A stretch of 64,000 bases of DNA from an uncultured Lachnospiraceae bacterium (GTDB taxonomy: Bacteria; Bacillota; Clostridia; Lachnospirales; Lachnospiraceae), in NCBI GenBank assembly GCA_947176505.1, contig CAMWQW010000001.1:1-64000 (forward strand). The letters run 5' to 3'. The stretch's first letter is position 1; each line of letters opens with the position of its first letter. Positions 46,355 to 54,726 of the stretch are shown here, piece by piece. The position numbers and the translations under genes were made by a program. The notes beneath the pieces were generated by a model, which ran no database searches, was not told where the DNA came from, and saw only the letters and a program-made list of their open reading frames with translations.

Positions 46355-46717
46355 CTATTCCATGTAACCCGCATCAGTCAGCACTCGTATAGCCTTATCA
46401 TAATTGTCATACTTTGTCAGTATGTAATCTGTATTATAAGTCGATACGGCAAAAATCCCGATTTGATTCTCCGCCAGTAAAGTTGATATTTCAGATAAAA
46501 TCCCTATGAGGGAAAAATCCAACACTCCTTGTATACGAAATGCTTTCCAGCCGTTATCACATTCGGTAACATTATTCGGAACATCCTCAGTCAAACAGAC
46601 CACGGAATTTTCCTCATCCGTTTTCCCGATAAAACAAAATTCCGCGCTAAGATTCACCTGTGAATAATCCGGCACCTTACAAACAGAAAAGTCACCGTCT
46701 ATTTTGTTGATTTGCAT
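46355..46717 (-). CDS. ACT-domain protein
   Basis: A 120-residue protein carrying ACT-type folds (strands FRIQGVLDFSLIGILSEISTLLAENQIGIFAVST, with YDKAIRVLTDAGYME at the C-terminus). It looks like the stand-alone ACT proteins that bind amino acids. Start at 46717 (MQINKIDGDF) with GAGGGG upstream; the longer frame runs into the neighbouring methyltransferase gene and is rejected. Regulatory partner unknown. Confidence 0.85.
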   Translation of the reverse strand: MQINKIDGDFSVCKVPDYSQVNLSAEFCFIGKTDEENSVVCLTEDVPNNVTECDNGWKAFRIQGVLDFSLIGILSEISTLLAENQIGIFAVSTYNTDYILTKYDNYDKAIRVLTDAGYME

Positions 46718-46808
46718 TTTCTTACCCCTCAACTGTCTATATACGTTTAAAACCGACCGAAACCAAGGGCGATATCGGAATGAAGCCTTGAATCGCCGTA
46801 TGCGCCAG

Positions 46809-47591
46809 CTAAGGCTTTCTGGCAAGCTGTAGGTCAATCGTATCATATATCGTAATCTGTCCGCCGAACTGATTGATAGTGTCTTCGATTTCTGAGAAAA
46901 AAACTTTCCTTTTCTCTTCCTCGATAATCATATGATCCGAATAAGTCCCCAGAAGGGCAGTGTACTCCTTCGCGCTAAATGTCCTCGTCCTATGATAAAG
47001 CTTGTAACAAATATCAACAAACCCATATTTTTGCGCTATCTCTGCCCTCTCCTTGGCATCCTGCTCACCGTACTCGCTTCTCTCCTTGGTATTCGACATA
47101 TACACCGCATATATCTGATCTATCGCCTGCGAAAGTTCTTTTCTGCCCTTATCTCCATAGGGATGGTTCGCAAAGCGTGCGAATGCACCGCCACTTTTCA
47201 ACATATCAAATACTTTTGGGTATCCTACTTCTTCCGGCACCCAGTGAAATGCCGACGCGGAATATACAAGGTCATATGAACCCCTTTCGTACGCAAAATC
47301 TTCAAACTTAGCGTTTACCACCGAAAACCCGGAAAATTCCCGAAATTTATCTCGACATAGTTCCGAGAAATTCTTTCCGTATTCGACGGCAGTCACTTTA
47401 CATCCGGTCTTTAGAACAGGAAGCGTCGCCTGTCCCCCGCCGATTCCTACTTCAACGGCATGACTTGTCGTGTCAACCTCCCGATACTTGAAAATATCTT
47501 CATACATCTCCTCAACATACCCGGGACGCAATTTCTCATATTGCTTCGCAACGGTATCAAACGTCCATTCCAATCCTTTGATAATTGCCAT
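46809..47591 (-). CDS. Class I SAM-dependent methyltransferase
   Basis: 260 aa. SAM-binding motif I HAVEVGIGGGQATLPVL, motif II-like YDLVYSASAFHWVPEEVGYPKVFDMLKSGG. The N-terminus WTFDTVAKQYEKLRPGYVEEMYEDIF is typical of Methyltransf_11/25 small-molecule enzymes. The substrate is unknown. Start supported by GAGGAGG. Followed by the ACT and NUDIX genes. Confidence 0.92.
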   Translation of the reverse strand: MAIIKGLEWTFDTVAKQYEKLRPGYVEEMYEDIFKYREVDTTSHAVEVGIGGGQATLPVLKTGCKVTAVEYGKNFSELCRDKFREFSGFSVVNAKFEDFAYERGSYDLVYSASAFHWVPEEVGYPKVFDMLKSGGAFARFANHPYGDKGRKELSQAIDQIYAVYMSNTKERSEYGEQDAKERAEIAQKYGFVDICYKLYHRTRTFSAKEYTALLGTYSDHMIIEEEKRKVFFSEIEDTINQFGGQITIYDTIDLQLARKP

Positions 47592-47654
47592 GAAGGGTGC
47601 CTCCTCTCAATCGTTCACTGTATTTCAAAAAGTATCGCTATTTTATTCCATATC

Positions 47655-47834
47655 TTAACCGCAAATACTATATTCCATCATCTCATAAACGAGTCTTGTT
47701 CCCTCCATGATTTCTGCGGGAAGCAGGGCACGAGCGACGCACTTTGGTTCTTCCTGCCCGTCACCCTCCTTCCTCAGATATGCATAATCGCCCTCAAGGC
47801 TTTCAACGGTATAATATATCTTATCTAACAGCAT
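47655..47834 (-). CDS. Very small protein, DUF3006-like
   Basis: A 59-residue protein starting MLLDKIYYTVESLEGDYAYL and ending in a Tyr/Cys-containing tail. The pattern of a short strand, EGDYAYLR, an acidic turn and ALLPAEIMEGTRL resembles DUF3006 small proteins; this is a by-eye match. The start is the ATG at 47834 with GGGAGGG upstream; 33 extra in-frame codons are rejected. It lies about 110 bases after hemA on the same strand. Confidence 0.65.
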   Translation of the reverse strand: MLLDKIYYTVESLEGDYAYLRKEGDGQEEPKCVARALLPAEIMEGTRLVYEMMEYSICG

Positions 47835-47943
47835 CTTTATCCCTCCCTGACAATTTCCTTTACAAAGTTCCCTGTCCGAATTTATATATATATGTCTCCG
47901 GCGTATAGAATTCTGCACTGTTTTCTTTATCATACAAATAACA

Positions 47944-49071
47944 TCAAAATTCCCCCAATACCCCCAAAACTTCCTCGAAAGCTCCGCTGCTTAACTCATC
48001 CCGCAGCAAATAGAGCAGCTTTTCTGCCGTGCAGCCCGAATACTTTTCTTTCCAATCGGTATTCATCTCCGTGAACCGATGGAACGCCAGAACCTTACAG
48101 ATTTTATCCAAATCTTCATCTAAAATTTCCTCGGCATCTGTAAGCGCCTGCTGTTTCAATCTGTTATTTTTTTCCGCCAGCCTGTTGATATCATCCAACG
48201 TAATCAAACGGCAGCCATCTATGCCCGCAATATCTTCATCAAGATCAGGCGGCATGGAAATATCCATGAACAGCCTCTCTTTCTCGCTTTTCATAGCTTT
48301 CTTTACCTGTTCTGCCGTCAACGTATAGTGAGGACTTGAGGTCGCAGAGATAATTGCATCCGCCTCATCCAAATAATCATATCGATTCTGATAATCTACA
48401 TTGTCCACCCGTGAACTGCTGCTTTGGTAAATCCCGTTGTGTGACCTGACGGTAGCAATAACACGGATATCCTCCCTTCCCAAAAGGTCTTTTAAAATAA
48501 TACCACCCATATGTCCGCTGCTTCCCATTAGAAGCACTGTCTTATGCGTCACGGGAAGCCGAAACACTTCATTCGCTGCCAGTGTCGCTACAGATACCGA
48601 TGTCTTAGAAATCATCGTCTCCGTCTTCACTCGTTTTGCACATGTAAGTGCCGCCTGAAAAATACAGTTCATCTCATATCCGGTATGCCCTGCTTCTTGA
48701 GATAATGTATAAGCGTCCCGCACCTGCCCCAAGATTTCATCCTCACCGATTACCATAGACTCCATTCCGCAGGCTACACGAAAAAGATGCTGCACTGCTT
48801 TTCTCCCCTGATACCTTCTGACGATACCTCGCAGCCATGCCGCATCGCTTCCGGCACTCTTCGCCATGATATTCTCCAGCCCGCTGAAACTGTTTCCCCC
48901 GCCCTGCACGTATATCTCCGTACGATTACAAGTGGACAGGAGGACGCATTGGTCCACCCTGTCCAGATTCATAATTTCTTTCAGAAAGTCCGCAGATTTA
49001 TCCTTGGAAATATAGCACTTCTGCCTGTCCACAGATTGCGCCGTCTTATGACTGATACTGATACACTCCAT
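47944..49071 (-). CDS. hemA: Glutamyl-tRNA reductase
   Basis: 375 aa enzyme reducing glutamyl-tRNA to glutamate-1-semialdehyde, the first committed step of C5 tetrapyrrole synthesis. The nucleophilic cysteine lies in VLLSTCNRTEIYV. GMESMVIGEDEILGQVRDAY, the NADPH domain (LLMGSSGHMGGIILKDL) and MDISMPPDLDEDI are present. The C-terminal dimerisation domain is shortened relative to typical 420-430 aa HemA. It lies 20 bases behind the CoADR-rhodanese-sulfite-reductase fusion gene, so it is presumably cotranscribed. Confidence 0.96.
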   Translation of the reverse strand: MECISISHKTAQSVDRQKCYISKDKSADFLKEIMNLDRVDQCVLLSTCNRTEIYVQGGGNSFSGLENIMAKSAGSDAAWLRGIVRRYQGRKAVQHLFRVACGMESMVIGEDEILGQVRDAYTLSQEAGHTGYEMNCIFQAALTCAKRVKTETMISKTSVSVATLAANEVFRLPVTHKTVLLMGSSGHMGGIILKDLLGREDIRVIATVRSHNGIYQSSSSRVDNVDYQNRYDYLDEADAIISATSSPHYTLTAEQVKKAMKSEKERLFMDISMPPDLDEDIAGIDGCRLITLDDINRLAEKNNRLKQQALTDAEEILDEDLDKICKVLAFHRFTEMNTDWKEKYSGCTAEKLLYLLRDELSSGAFEEVLGVLGEF

Positions 49072-49091
49072 AATATCCTCTCTATGCCTTT

Positions 49092-51677
49092 TTAACAGGT
49101 CGCGCCACCTTTCATATGCATCTTGGCGTTCAGAATATCCTCCTTATACTTCAAAATTTCATCTGACATAAGCTGCTCCTGCACATTCTCAAAGCCAAGT
49201 CTGTTAATCGTATCTGCAAAACGTTCTCCTGTCTTGCCCTGCTCGCGGAACAACAGAATCGCTTTCTCCAATACGGAAAGTACTTCTTCCTCATCCAAGA
49301 AAATCTTATCAAGCTTCTGTCCGTGTGCCACTCTCTTACCCCAGCGTCCGCCAATGTAGATACGATATCCGTATGCACTCTCCTCCGCCGCCTTAAACGG
49401 ACATTTGCCCACGCAGCGTCCACAATTGTTACACTGTTCCGGGTCAATCACCAGCTTACCGTCCACTACTTGAGACGCGCCAACAGGACATGCCAGAGAT
49501 ACCTGACATCGGCCACAGCCGCGGCATTTCTCCAAATCAACCGCTGGAACTCTCTGACCTACGATACCGAAATCATTCAAATCCGGCTTCACACAATTAT
49601 TCGGGCAGCCGCCCACTGCAATCTTAAACTTATGCGGCAGCTTGACGTCCGCATAGCCATGGAAAAATCGTTCATGTATCTTCTCGGATAATCCGTAAGA
49701 ATCTAACAGACCATACTGGCAGGTCGTTCCCTTGCAGGCAACCACCGGACGCACTTTGGAGCCGGTTCCCCCGGTTTCCAGTCCTTCCTCCGCCAGAAAA
49801 GCTCGCAACTCTTCTATTTTATCAAAAGGCACTCCCACAATTTCCAGCGTCAAACGTGTTGTCATGACAACATCACCGTTGCCGAACCGCTCAGCTGCTT
49901 CCGCTATCTTTTTATGTTCTGCCGTGGTAATTTTACCATTTCTCGTAATCACGCGGACATTGAAATTATCAGTCCCCTTATTGTGCAGACAGCCAAGCGC
50001 CTTCACACGGGTAATCTCCTCCGCCGGGATTGTCACCACACCGGGAGTACTAGCCACCTTAACCACGTTAAAGAAAGCCGCCCCTTCCAATACCTTCGTG
50101 TTTGTATATCCATACCGCTTTAATCTGTTCTGCAGCAGATATCCTCTCTTGCCTTTCGCGCAGACGAGTAACAACTTCTCATCCTTTGAAAGCCCCGGAA
50201 CCTCTCCTTTGACTTTCAGCAAATCTACATAGGTCGCGCCCGGTATGCTGGGTCCAGCCGGATTGACATCTATCACCTTATATTCATTGGCGGCGCCAGC
50301 CATATATTCCGCAGGCGTGAAGCTGTCCATATCACCGTCTATCTTATTAAGTAACATATGTACCGCCTGTACAAAAGGGTGAATCGCCGTGGAGAAAGGC
50401 GGTGCATAGGACAGATCCAGACAAGTCATCTGCTCAAGCGTTGCCCCGAATGTCACTGCCATCACACCGATATCCGTTACCTTATCAATCGCACCGGGTC
50501 CTAACACCTGAACTCCTAACAGCTTATGTGTCTCTAAGTCTGCCACCAGTTTAATGGCAAACCATGCACTGTCAGGATAATAATGCGCCTTATCGTCAGT
50601 CACTGCCAAAGCGCAGATCGGATGATACCCCGCCGCCTTCGCCTGTTCCTCCGACAGTCCCGTTCTGCCGCCGGATAATCCGGGAAGCTTCACAACACCG
50701 GTTCCAAGGACGCCCGGATAAGCCACGTCCCTGCCGCCCAAAGCAAGTGCAAGCGTACGCCCTTCCATATTGGCAGATGAACCCATGGGAGACCATTGTC
50801 TTTCACCCGTAAGACGGTTTTTCACCATTGCACAGTCTCCTGCTGCATAGATATCAGCCACATTTGTAGCCATTTTATCGTCCACCAGAATCGTGCCCTT
50901 GAACATTTCAATGCCTGTATCCTGTAGAAATCCGGTGTTCGGACGAATGCCAATCGAAAGAATTACCACGTCAGCCGGAAGCAGTCCTTTGTCTGTCTGC
51001 ACACCTTCTGCGCGTTCTTCTCCTGTCACGCCTTCCAGTTTTGTGCCCGTCATTACTTTGATACCTTTCTTCGCAAGGTGCCTCACCGCATAATCCGCCA
51101 TCTCCACATCAAAACCCGGCATAATCTGAGGTGCCATGTCGATCAGAGTCACCGATAATCCCTTTTCCATCAGATTCTCGGCAACCTCCAGACCGATAAA
51201 TCCGCCGCCCACAACAACCGCGCGCTTCACGCCGTCTCTCGCTATATAATCTCTCGTCTCGATGGCGTCGTCCGGCGTGCGCATCACAAACACTCCCGGA
51301 AGATTCAAGCCCGGAAGAGGCGGTACCACCGGAGACGCACCGACAGCCACGATACATTTATCATACTCATAGACTTCTTCCGCTCCCGTGCGGATATTCT
51401 TCGCCGTTGCCTTTTTCCCCGTCGGATCAAGCGCTGTCACTTCACGCTGCGGATATACCATGGCACCTGTCAGCGCACTGTATTTCTCAGGCGTATTCAC
51501 AATAAGCTGCTCCTTGTCCGTAATTGCACCGCCCACATAATAAGGCAGTCCACATCCCGCGTAAGATATGTCTTTTCCTTTGGTGACAATCGTCACTTCC
51601 GCTTCGGGATTCACCCGTTTAAACTTCGCGGCAGCCTTCGTGCCTGCTGCCACACCCCCAATAACCAGTAACCTCAT
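49092..51677 (-). CDS. CoA-disulfide-reductase-like / rhodanese / siroheme-4Fe-4S reductase fusion
   Basis: 861 aa, probably cytoplasmic. Residues 1-450 form a FAD/NAD(P)H pyridine nucleotide-disulfide oxidoreductase of the CoADR/NADH-oxidase group (LLVIGGVAAGTKAAAKFKR, Cys42 in YAGCGLPYYVGG, IYAAGDCAMV). Residues about 455-545 are a rhodanese with Cys506 in LLVCAKGKRGY. Residues about 550-861 are a nitrite/sulfite-reductase module with Cys648/653 (CKGTTC) and Cys691/695 (GGCPNNC). A two-cluster ferredoxin (CRGCGRC, CNNCGRC) is inserted, as in Dsr/Asr enzymes. All key cysteines are present. It likely moves electrons from NAD(P)H to a sulfur or nitrogen oxyanion, or to persulfide, via siroheme. 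hemA follows by 20 bases. Confidence 0.9.
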   Translation of the reverse strand: MRLLVIGGVAAGTKAAAKFKRVNPEAEVTIVTKGKDISYAGCGLPYYVGGAITDKEQLIVNTPEKYSALTGAMVYPQREVTALDPTGKKATAKNIRTGAEEVYEYDKCIVAVGASPVVPPLPGLNLPGVFVMRTPDDAIETRDYIARDGVKRAVVVGGGFIGLEVAENLMEKGLSVTLIDMAPQIMPGFDVEMADYAVRHLAKKGIKVMTGTKLEGVTGEERAEGVQTDKGLLPADVVILSIGIRPNTGFLQDTGIEMFKGTILVDDKMATNVADIYAAGDCAMVKNRLTGERQWSPMGSSANMEGRTLALALGGRDVAYPGVLGTGVVKLPGLSGGRTGLSEEQAKAAGYHPICALAVTDDKAHYYPDSAWFAIKLVADLETHKLLGVQVLGPGAIDKVTDIGVMAVTFGATLEQMTCLDLSYAPPFSTAIHPFVQAVHMLLNKIDGDMDSFTPAEYMAGAANEYKVIDVNPAGPSIPGATYVDLLKVKGEVPGLSKDEKLLLVCAKGKRGYLLQNRLKRYGYTNTKVLEGAAFFNVVKVASTPGVVTIPAEEITRVKALGCLHNKGTDNFNVRVITRNGKITTAEHKKIAEAAERFGNGDVVMTTRLTLEIVGVPFDKIEELRAFLAEEGLETGGTGSKVRPVVACKGTTCQYGLLDSYGLSEKIHERFFHGYADVKLPHKFKIAVGGCPNNCVKPDLNDFGIVGQRVPAVDLEKCRGCGRCQVSLACPVGASQVVDGKLVIDPEQCNNCGRCVGKCPFKAAEESAYGYRIYIGGRWGKRVAHGQKLDKIFLDEEEVLSVLEKAILLFREQGKTGERFADTINRLGFENVQEQLMSDEILKYKEDILNAKMHMKGGATC

Positions 51678-51720
51678 ACATTGCCTCCTTCTTCTTTTTA
51701 TCCATAAACCACTCTGCTAT

Positions 51721-53604
51721 CTATAGCAATTCCGGTTCTCTTTGCATAATATATGCCTCCAGCGTATTCTTATCAATCAAAGACGGCGTCACACCCTCTC
51801 TTGAAATACTGAATCCAGCCGCATAGGAAGCGATTCTGACTGCATCATGTAAAGTATGACCATCAAGCAGATACGAAGCAAGCGCACTGATAAATGCATC
51901 CGCGGCGCCGGAAGCGTCTATCACATCAAAAGGTACCGCCGGAAAATATTCCGCTTCCTGCCTTGTCTTCACAAAGCATCCCTCCGCTCCCAGCGTGACA
52001 ATAACAGTGCCTACACCCTGCGCCAGAAGATACTCCGCCTGTTTGTCCATATCTGTCTCAAACGGACAGATTGCATTGATTTCCTCCGCATTTGGCACAA
52101 TCATGTCAATGCTGCTTAAAAGCTCCGCCGGAAGAACACCGCAGGCAACCGGTTTCAAAATGGTCTGTGCACCGTATTTTCCTGCAATCCGACATGCTTC
52201 CATTACAGTTTCCATCGGGATCTCCGTCTGAACCAGACAAAATGCTGCGTTCTCAAAGATACGCTCAGATTCCCGTATGTCTTCCACGGTAAGCGCCTCG
52301 TTTGCCCCGGACATAATGGATATCATGGAATCGCCGTCGCTCTGCACAAAAATATATGCCTGTCCGGTTCGGTATCCGGAACACCGCTTTACACCGATTG
52401 CATCAATCCCATGTGCGTTCAGTTCCTGAAAAACCAGATCCGAATCCACATCATTTCCTACGCGTCCAATCACGGAAATCCTCTGTCCCAGCTTTGCGGC
52501 GCCTACAGCCTCATTGATCGCCTTACCCCCTACATAGGAGGCGGAAAGAGATGAATTAACCGTTTTACCGGTGCGCGGAAGCACACTCATTTTCAGATAA
52601 TTATCTATATTAATACTTCCTACGACTGCAATCTTCTTGGAATGATTATTGTACGGAATACCGACAGAATCATCATTGTCTAACATAACAGATTTGTCAA
52701 ATTCCGGAAAGGATGTCTCGCCCCTTTCTATCTCGCCAATCAGTCTGTTGCACAGATATTCCCCGAACTCATAATGCGGAATGGTAAAAGTAGAAATCGG
52801 TCTAAGCACATCTTTTTCCCACAAATCGTCCCTCAGGGAAACAAGAGAAATGTCATAAGGAATCTCATAGTGCAGCTCCTTGACAGCGTCGTAAAGATTT
52901 GCCGCCGCTGTATAACGTGAACTGACAATACCACTGATTGCGTGGGATGCTATCTTGTGCATCAATGCGCTGTCAATCTGGTCGTAAATCAGTTCTTCCT
53001 CCAACGGAATGTGATTCCGAAACAAACACTTTCGATATCCGGTGACAAACGCCTCCATCCCCGTGCCCGGAGTATTGATACAGGCAATCCCCGTATGCCC
53101 GGCGTCAATCAACGTCTGTACAGCATTATATCCCAGTTCCTCGTAATCTATATTGGCGGCGCCTTCATGATCCGAGTGAAAAATCACAGCCGGAATGTCA
53201 TGTCGTGAAAGAACCTGTAGCTGCTCCGAGCTTGCCTGATCCACAAATTCCCATATCATTCCGTCTACATGATGGGCACAAAGAACAGATATATTTCTTG
53301 CCTCCTTCTCAGGATCATCACCGCTTTCGCGAAGCATAACCGTATATCCGGCATCCTGCGCTGCTTTCAAGATACCGTTTAACGTCATATTGATGGTGGA
53401 AGCACAGCGGAACACGACGCCGAGAGTCAGCGTTGTCGTCCCCTTATCAAGCAAGGATGAGTAGGATTGATAATTGTACTGTTTTGCAATCTGTAATACA
53501 CGTTCTCTTGTTGCCGGACTAATACTGCTGTCTTTATTATTCATAATCTTGGAAACCGTAGATGCCGAAACACCGGCAAGTTCCGCAAGCTCACGTATAT
53601 TCAT
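51721..53604 (-). CDS. LacI-type regulator fused to a PfkB sugar kinase domain
   Basis: About 627 aa. A LacI HTH (MNIRELAELAGVSASTVSKIMNN) is followed by a periplasmic-binding-protein-like sensor (about 60-320) and then a ribokinase-family domain (about 323-627). The kinase has YVGGKAINEAVGAAKLG and, at the catalytic loop, DASGAADAF (563-571): the catalytic Asp569 is kept, but the usual GAGD anion hole reads GAAD. Start at 53604 with GGAGGAGGG upstream. It is divergent from the rbsK operon, whose promoter has operator-like repeats. Likely a repressor whose activity is tied to a (phospho)sugar; kinase activity is uncertain. Confidence 0.92.
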   Translation of the reverse strand: MNIRELAELAGVSASTVSKIMNNKDSSISPATRERVLQIAKQYNYQSYSSLLDKGTTTLTLGVVFRCASTINMTLNGILKAAQDAGYTVMLRESGDDPEKEARNISVLCAHHVDGMIWEFVDQASSEQLQVLSRHDIPAVIFHSDHEGAANIDYEELGYNAVQTLIDAGHTGIACINTPGTGMEAFVTGYRKCLFRNHIPLEEELIYDQIDSALMHKIASHAISGIVSSRYTAAANLYDAVKELHYEIPYDISLVSLRDDLWEKDVLRPISTFTIPHYEFGEYLCNRLIGEIERGETSFPEFDKSVMLDNDDSVGIPYNNHSKKIAVVGSINIDNYLKMSVLPRTGKTVNSSLSASYVGGKAINEAVGAAKLGQRISVIGRVGNDVDSDLVFQELNAHGIDAIGVKRCSGYRTGQAYIFVQSDGDSMISIMSGANEALTVEDIRESERIFENAAFCLVQTEIPMETVMEACRIAGKYGAQTILKPVACGVLPAELLSSIDMIVPNAEEINAICPFETDMDKQAEYLLAQGVGTVIVTLGAEGCFVKTRQEAEYFPAVPFDVIDASGAADAFISALASYLLDGHTLHDAVRIASYAAGFSISREGVTPSLIDKNTLEAYIMQREPELL

Positions 53605-53673
53605 GAAGTGCCCTCCTCCTGTCTGTAAAACCATTATAAGTGAAAAGCCATAAAATGAAAAGATGATTCGTCC

Positions 53674-53684
53674 GTTTCGGAAAA
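53674..53684. promoter_or_regulatory. Operator-like site 1
   Basis: gtttcggaaaa in the divergent region, 78 bases upstream of an identical core at 53752. It is positioned near the LacI-PfkB gene start side. Probable binding site of the LacI-type regulator (inference). Confidence 0.5.
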
Positions 53685-53707
53685 ATATGTAAATTGCACA
53701 AAAAGTA

Positions 53708-53736
53708 TTGACATACTACAGACTCAATGGTATTTT
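53708..53736 (+). promoter_or_regulatory. Promoter of the rbsK nucleoside-salvage operon
   Basis: TTGACA (53708-53713), exactly 17 bp, TATTTT (53731-53736), about 47 bases before the rbsK ATG. Operator-like site 2 begins 16 bases after the -10. Confidence 0.8.
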
Positions 53737-53751
53737 GTGTATAAGAAAATT

Positions 53752-53763
53752 GTTTCGGAAAAC
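53752..53763. promoter_or_regulatory. Operator-like site 2
   Basis: gtttcggaaaac, with GTTT/AAAC dyad ends, just downstream of the expected transcription start. It matches site 1 over 11 bases. A repressor bound here would block initiation or clearance. Confidence 0.55.
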
Positions 53764-53783
53764 TGTTTCTTACAGGAGGATAC

Positions 53784-54695
53784 ATGAAAGTATTAAATTT
53801 AGGTTCCCTGAATATTGACAAAACTTACACAGTAGATCACTTTGCAGAAACGGGTGAAACCATTCAGGCAACGGCTTATGAGGAATTCTGCGGCGGAAAA
53901 GGATTGAATCAATCCATTGCTTTGGCGAAAGCGGGCGCCCACGTCTTCCATGCCGGATGCATCGGACAGGATGGCGCTGTCTTGTTGGAAACACTCGAAA
54001 AAGCAGGTGTCAAAACAGAACTGGTCCGCAAGAATCATGGACCGTCAGGACATGCCGTCATTCAAGTCAAGAGGGACGGAGAAAATAAAATTATAATCTT
54101 CGGCGGCGCTAACAGCCATGTGACCCCGGAATACATAGATCAGGTCCTGAAACATTTTAATCGGGGAGATATTCTTCTATTACAGAATGAAATATCCAAT
54201 GTGCCATACGCCATAGAACAAGCCAAGGAGAAAGGTCTTACGGTTGTATTTAACCCCTCCCCCATGAGCAGTTCTATAGAACATTATAATCTGTTACGAA
54301 CCGATTACTTTATACTCAACGAAGTAGAAGGCAGAAAACTGGCAGATACGCACACGGAAGATGCACAAGAGATTCTGCAGGAGCTGCGAAAGAAATATCC
54401 GAAATCAATCTTCGTTCTAACCCTAGGAGACAAAGGTTCCTATTACGCAGACGAATCAATTATGTTCCATCAGGAAATATTCCCGTCAGACGTGATTGAC
54501 ACTACGGGCGCCGGAGATACTTTTACCGGATACTTTCTTGCCGGAATCGCTCACCAAAGAACGCCTCTTGAAGCTATGAGATATGCGAGTCTCGCAAGCT
54601 CTCTATCAGTCAGCAGACACGGTGCATCACCAAGCATTCCGGACAGGGCAGAGGTCTGCAGGAAAATGGACGAAACCAAAAAAGTTGATAAATAA
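53784..54695 (+). CDS. rbsK: Ribokinase
   Basis: 303 aa PfkB-family kinase phosphorylating ribose (or a close sugar or nucleoside) at O5. Canonical motifs are N-terminal NLGSLNIDKTY, GGKGLNQSIALAKAG and the catalytic VIDTTGAGDTFTGYFLAG with Asp in GAGD. First gene of an operon with an ADP-ribosylglycohydrolase-family enzyme and a BMP nucleoside importer. Start supported by AGGAGGA. In contrast to the kinase domain of the divergent regulator, all catalytic residues are standard. Confidence 0.95.
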   Translation: MKVLNLGSLNIDKTYTVDHFAETGETIQATAYEEFCGGKGLNQSIALAKAGAHVFHAGCIGQDGAVLLETLEKAGVKTELVRKNHGPSGHAVIQVKRDGENKIIIFGGANSHVTPEYIDQVLKHFNRGDILLLQNEISNVPYAIEQAKEKGLTVVFNPSPMSSSIEHYNLLRTDYFILNEVEGRKLADTHTEDAQEILQELRKKYPKSIFVLTLGDKGSYYADESIMFHQEIFPSDVIDTTGAGDTFTGYFLAGIAHQRTPLEAMRYASLASSLSVSRHGASPSIPDRAEVCRKMDETKKVDK

Positions 54696-54726
54696 AATTT
54701 TCACCCACGAGAGGAGACTAGAAAGA

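Noticed and set aside
46717..46846. Longer N-terminus for the ACT-domain protein
   Set aside because: The extra segment is basic and unrelated to ACT folds, overlaps the methyltransferase gene, and a good ribosome-binding site precedes 46717.
54583..54726. Earlier start for the ARH-family protein inside rbsK
   Set aside because: It would overlap the end of rbsK by over 100 bases; the ATG at 54727 has a GAGAGGAG site.
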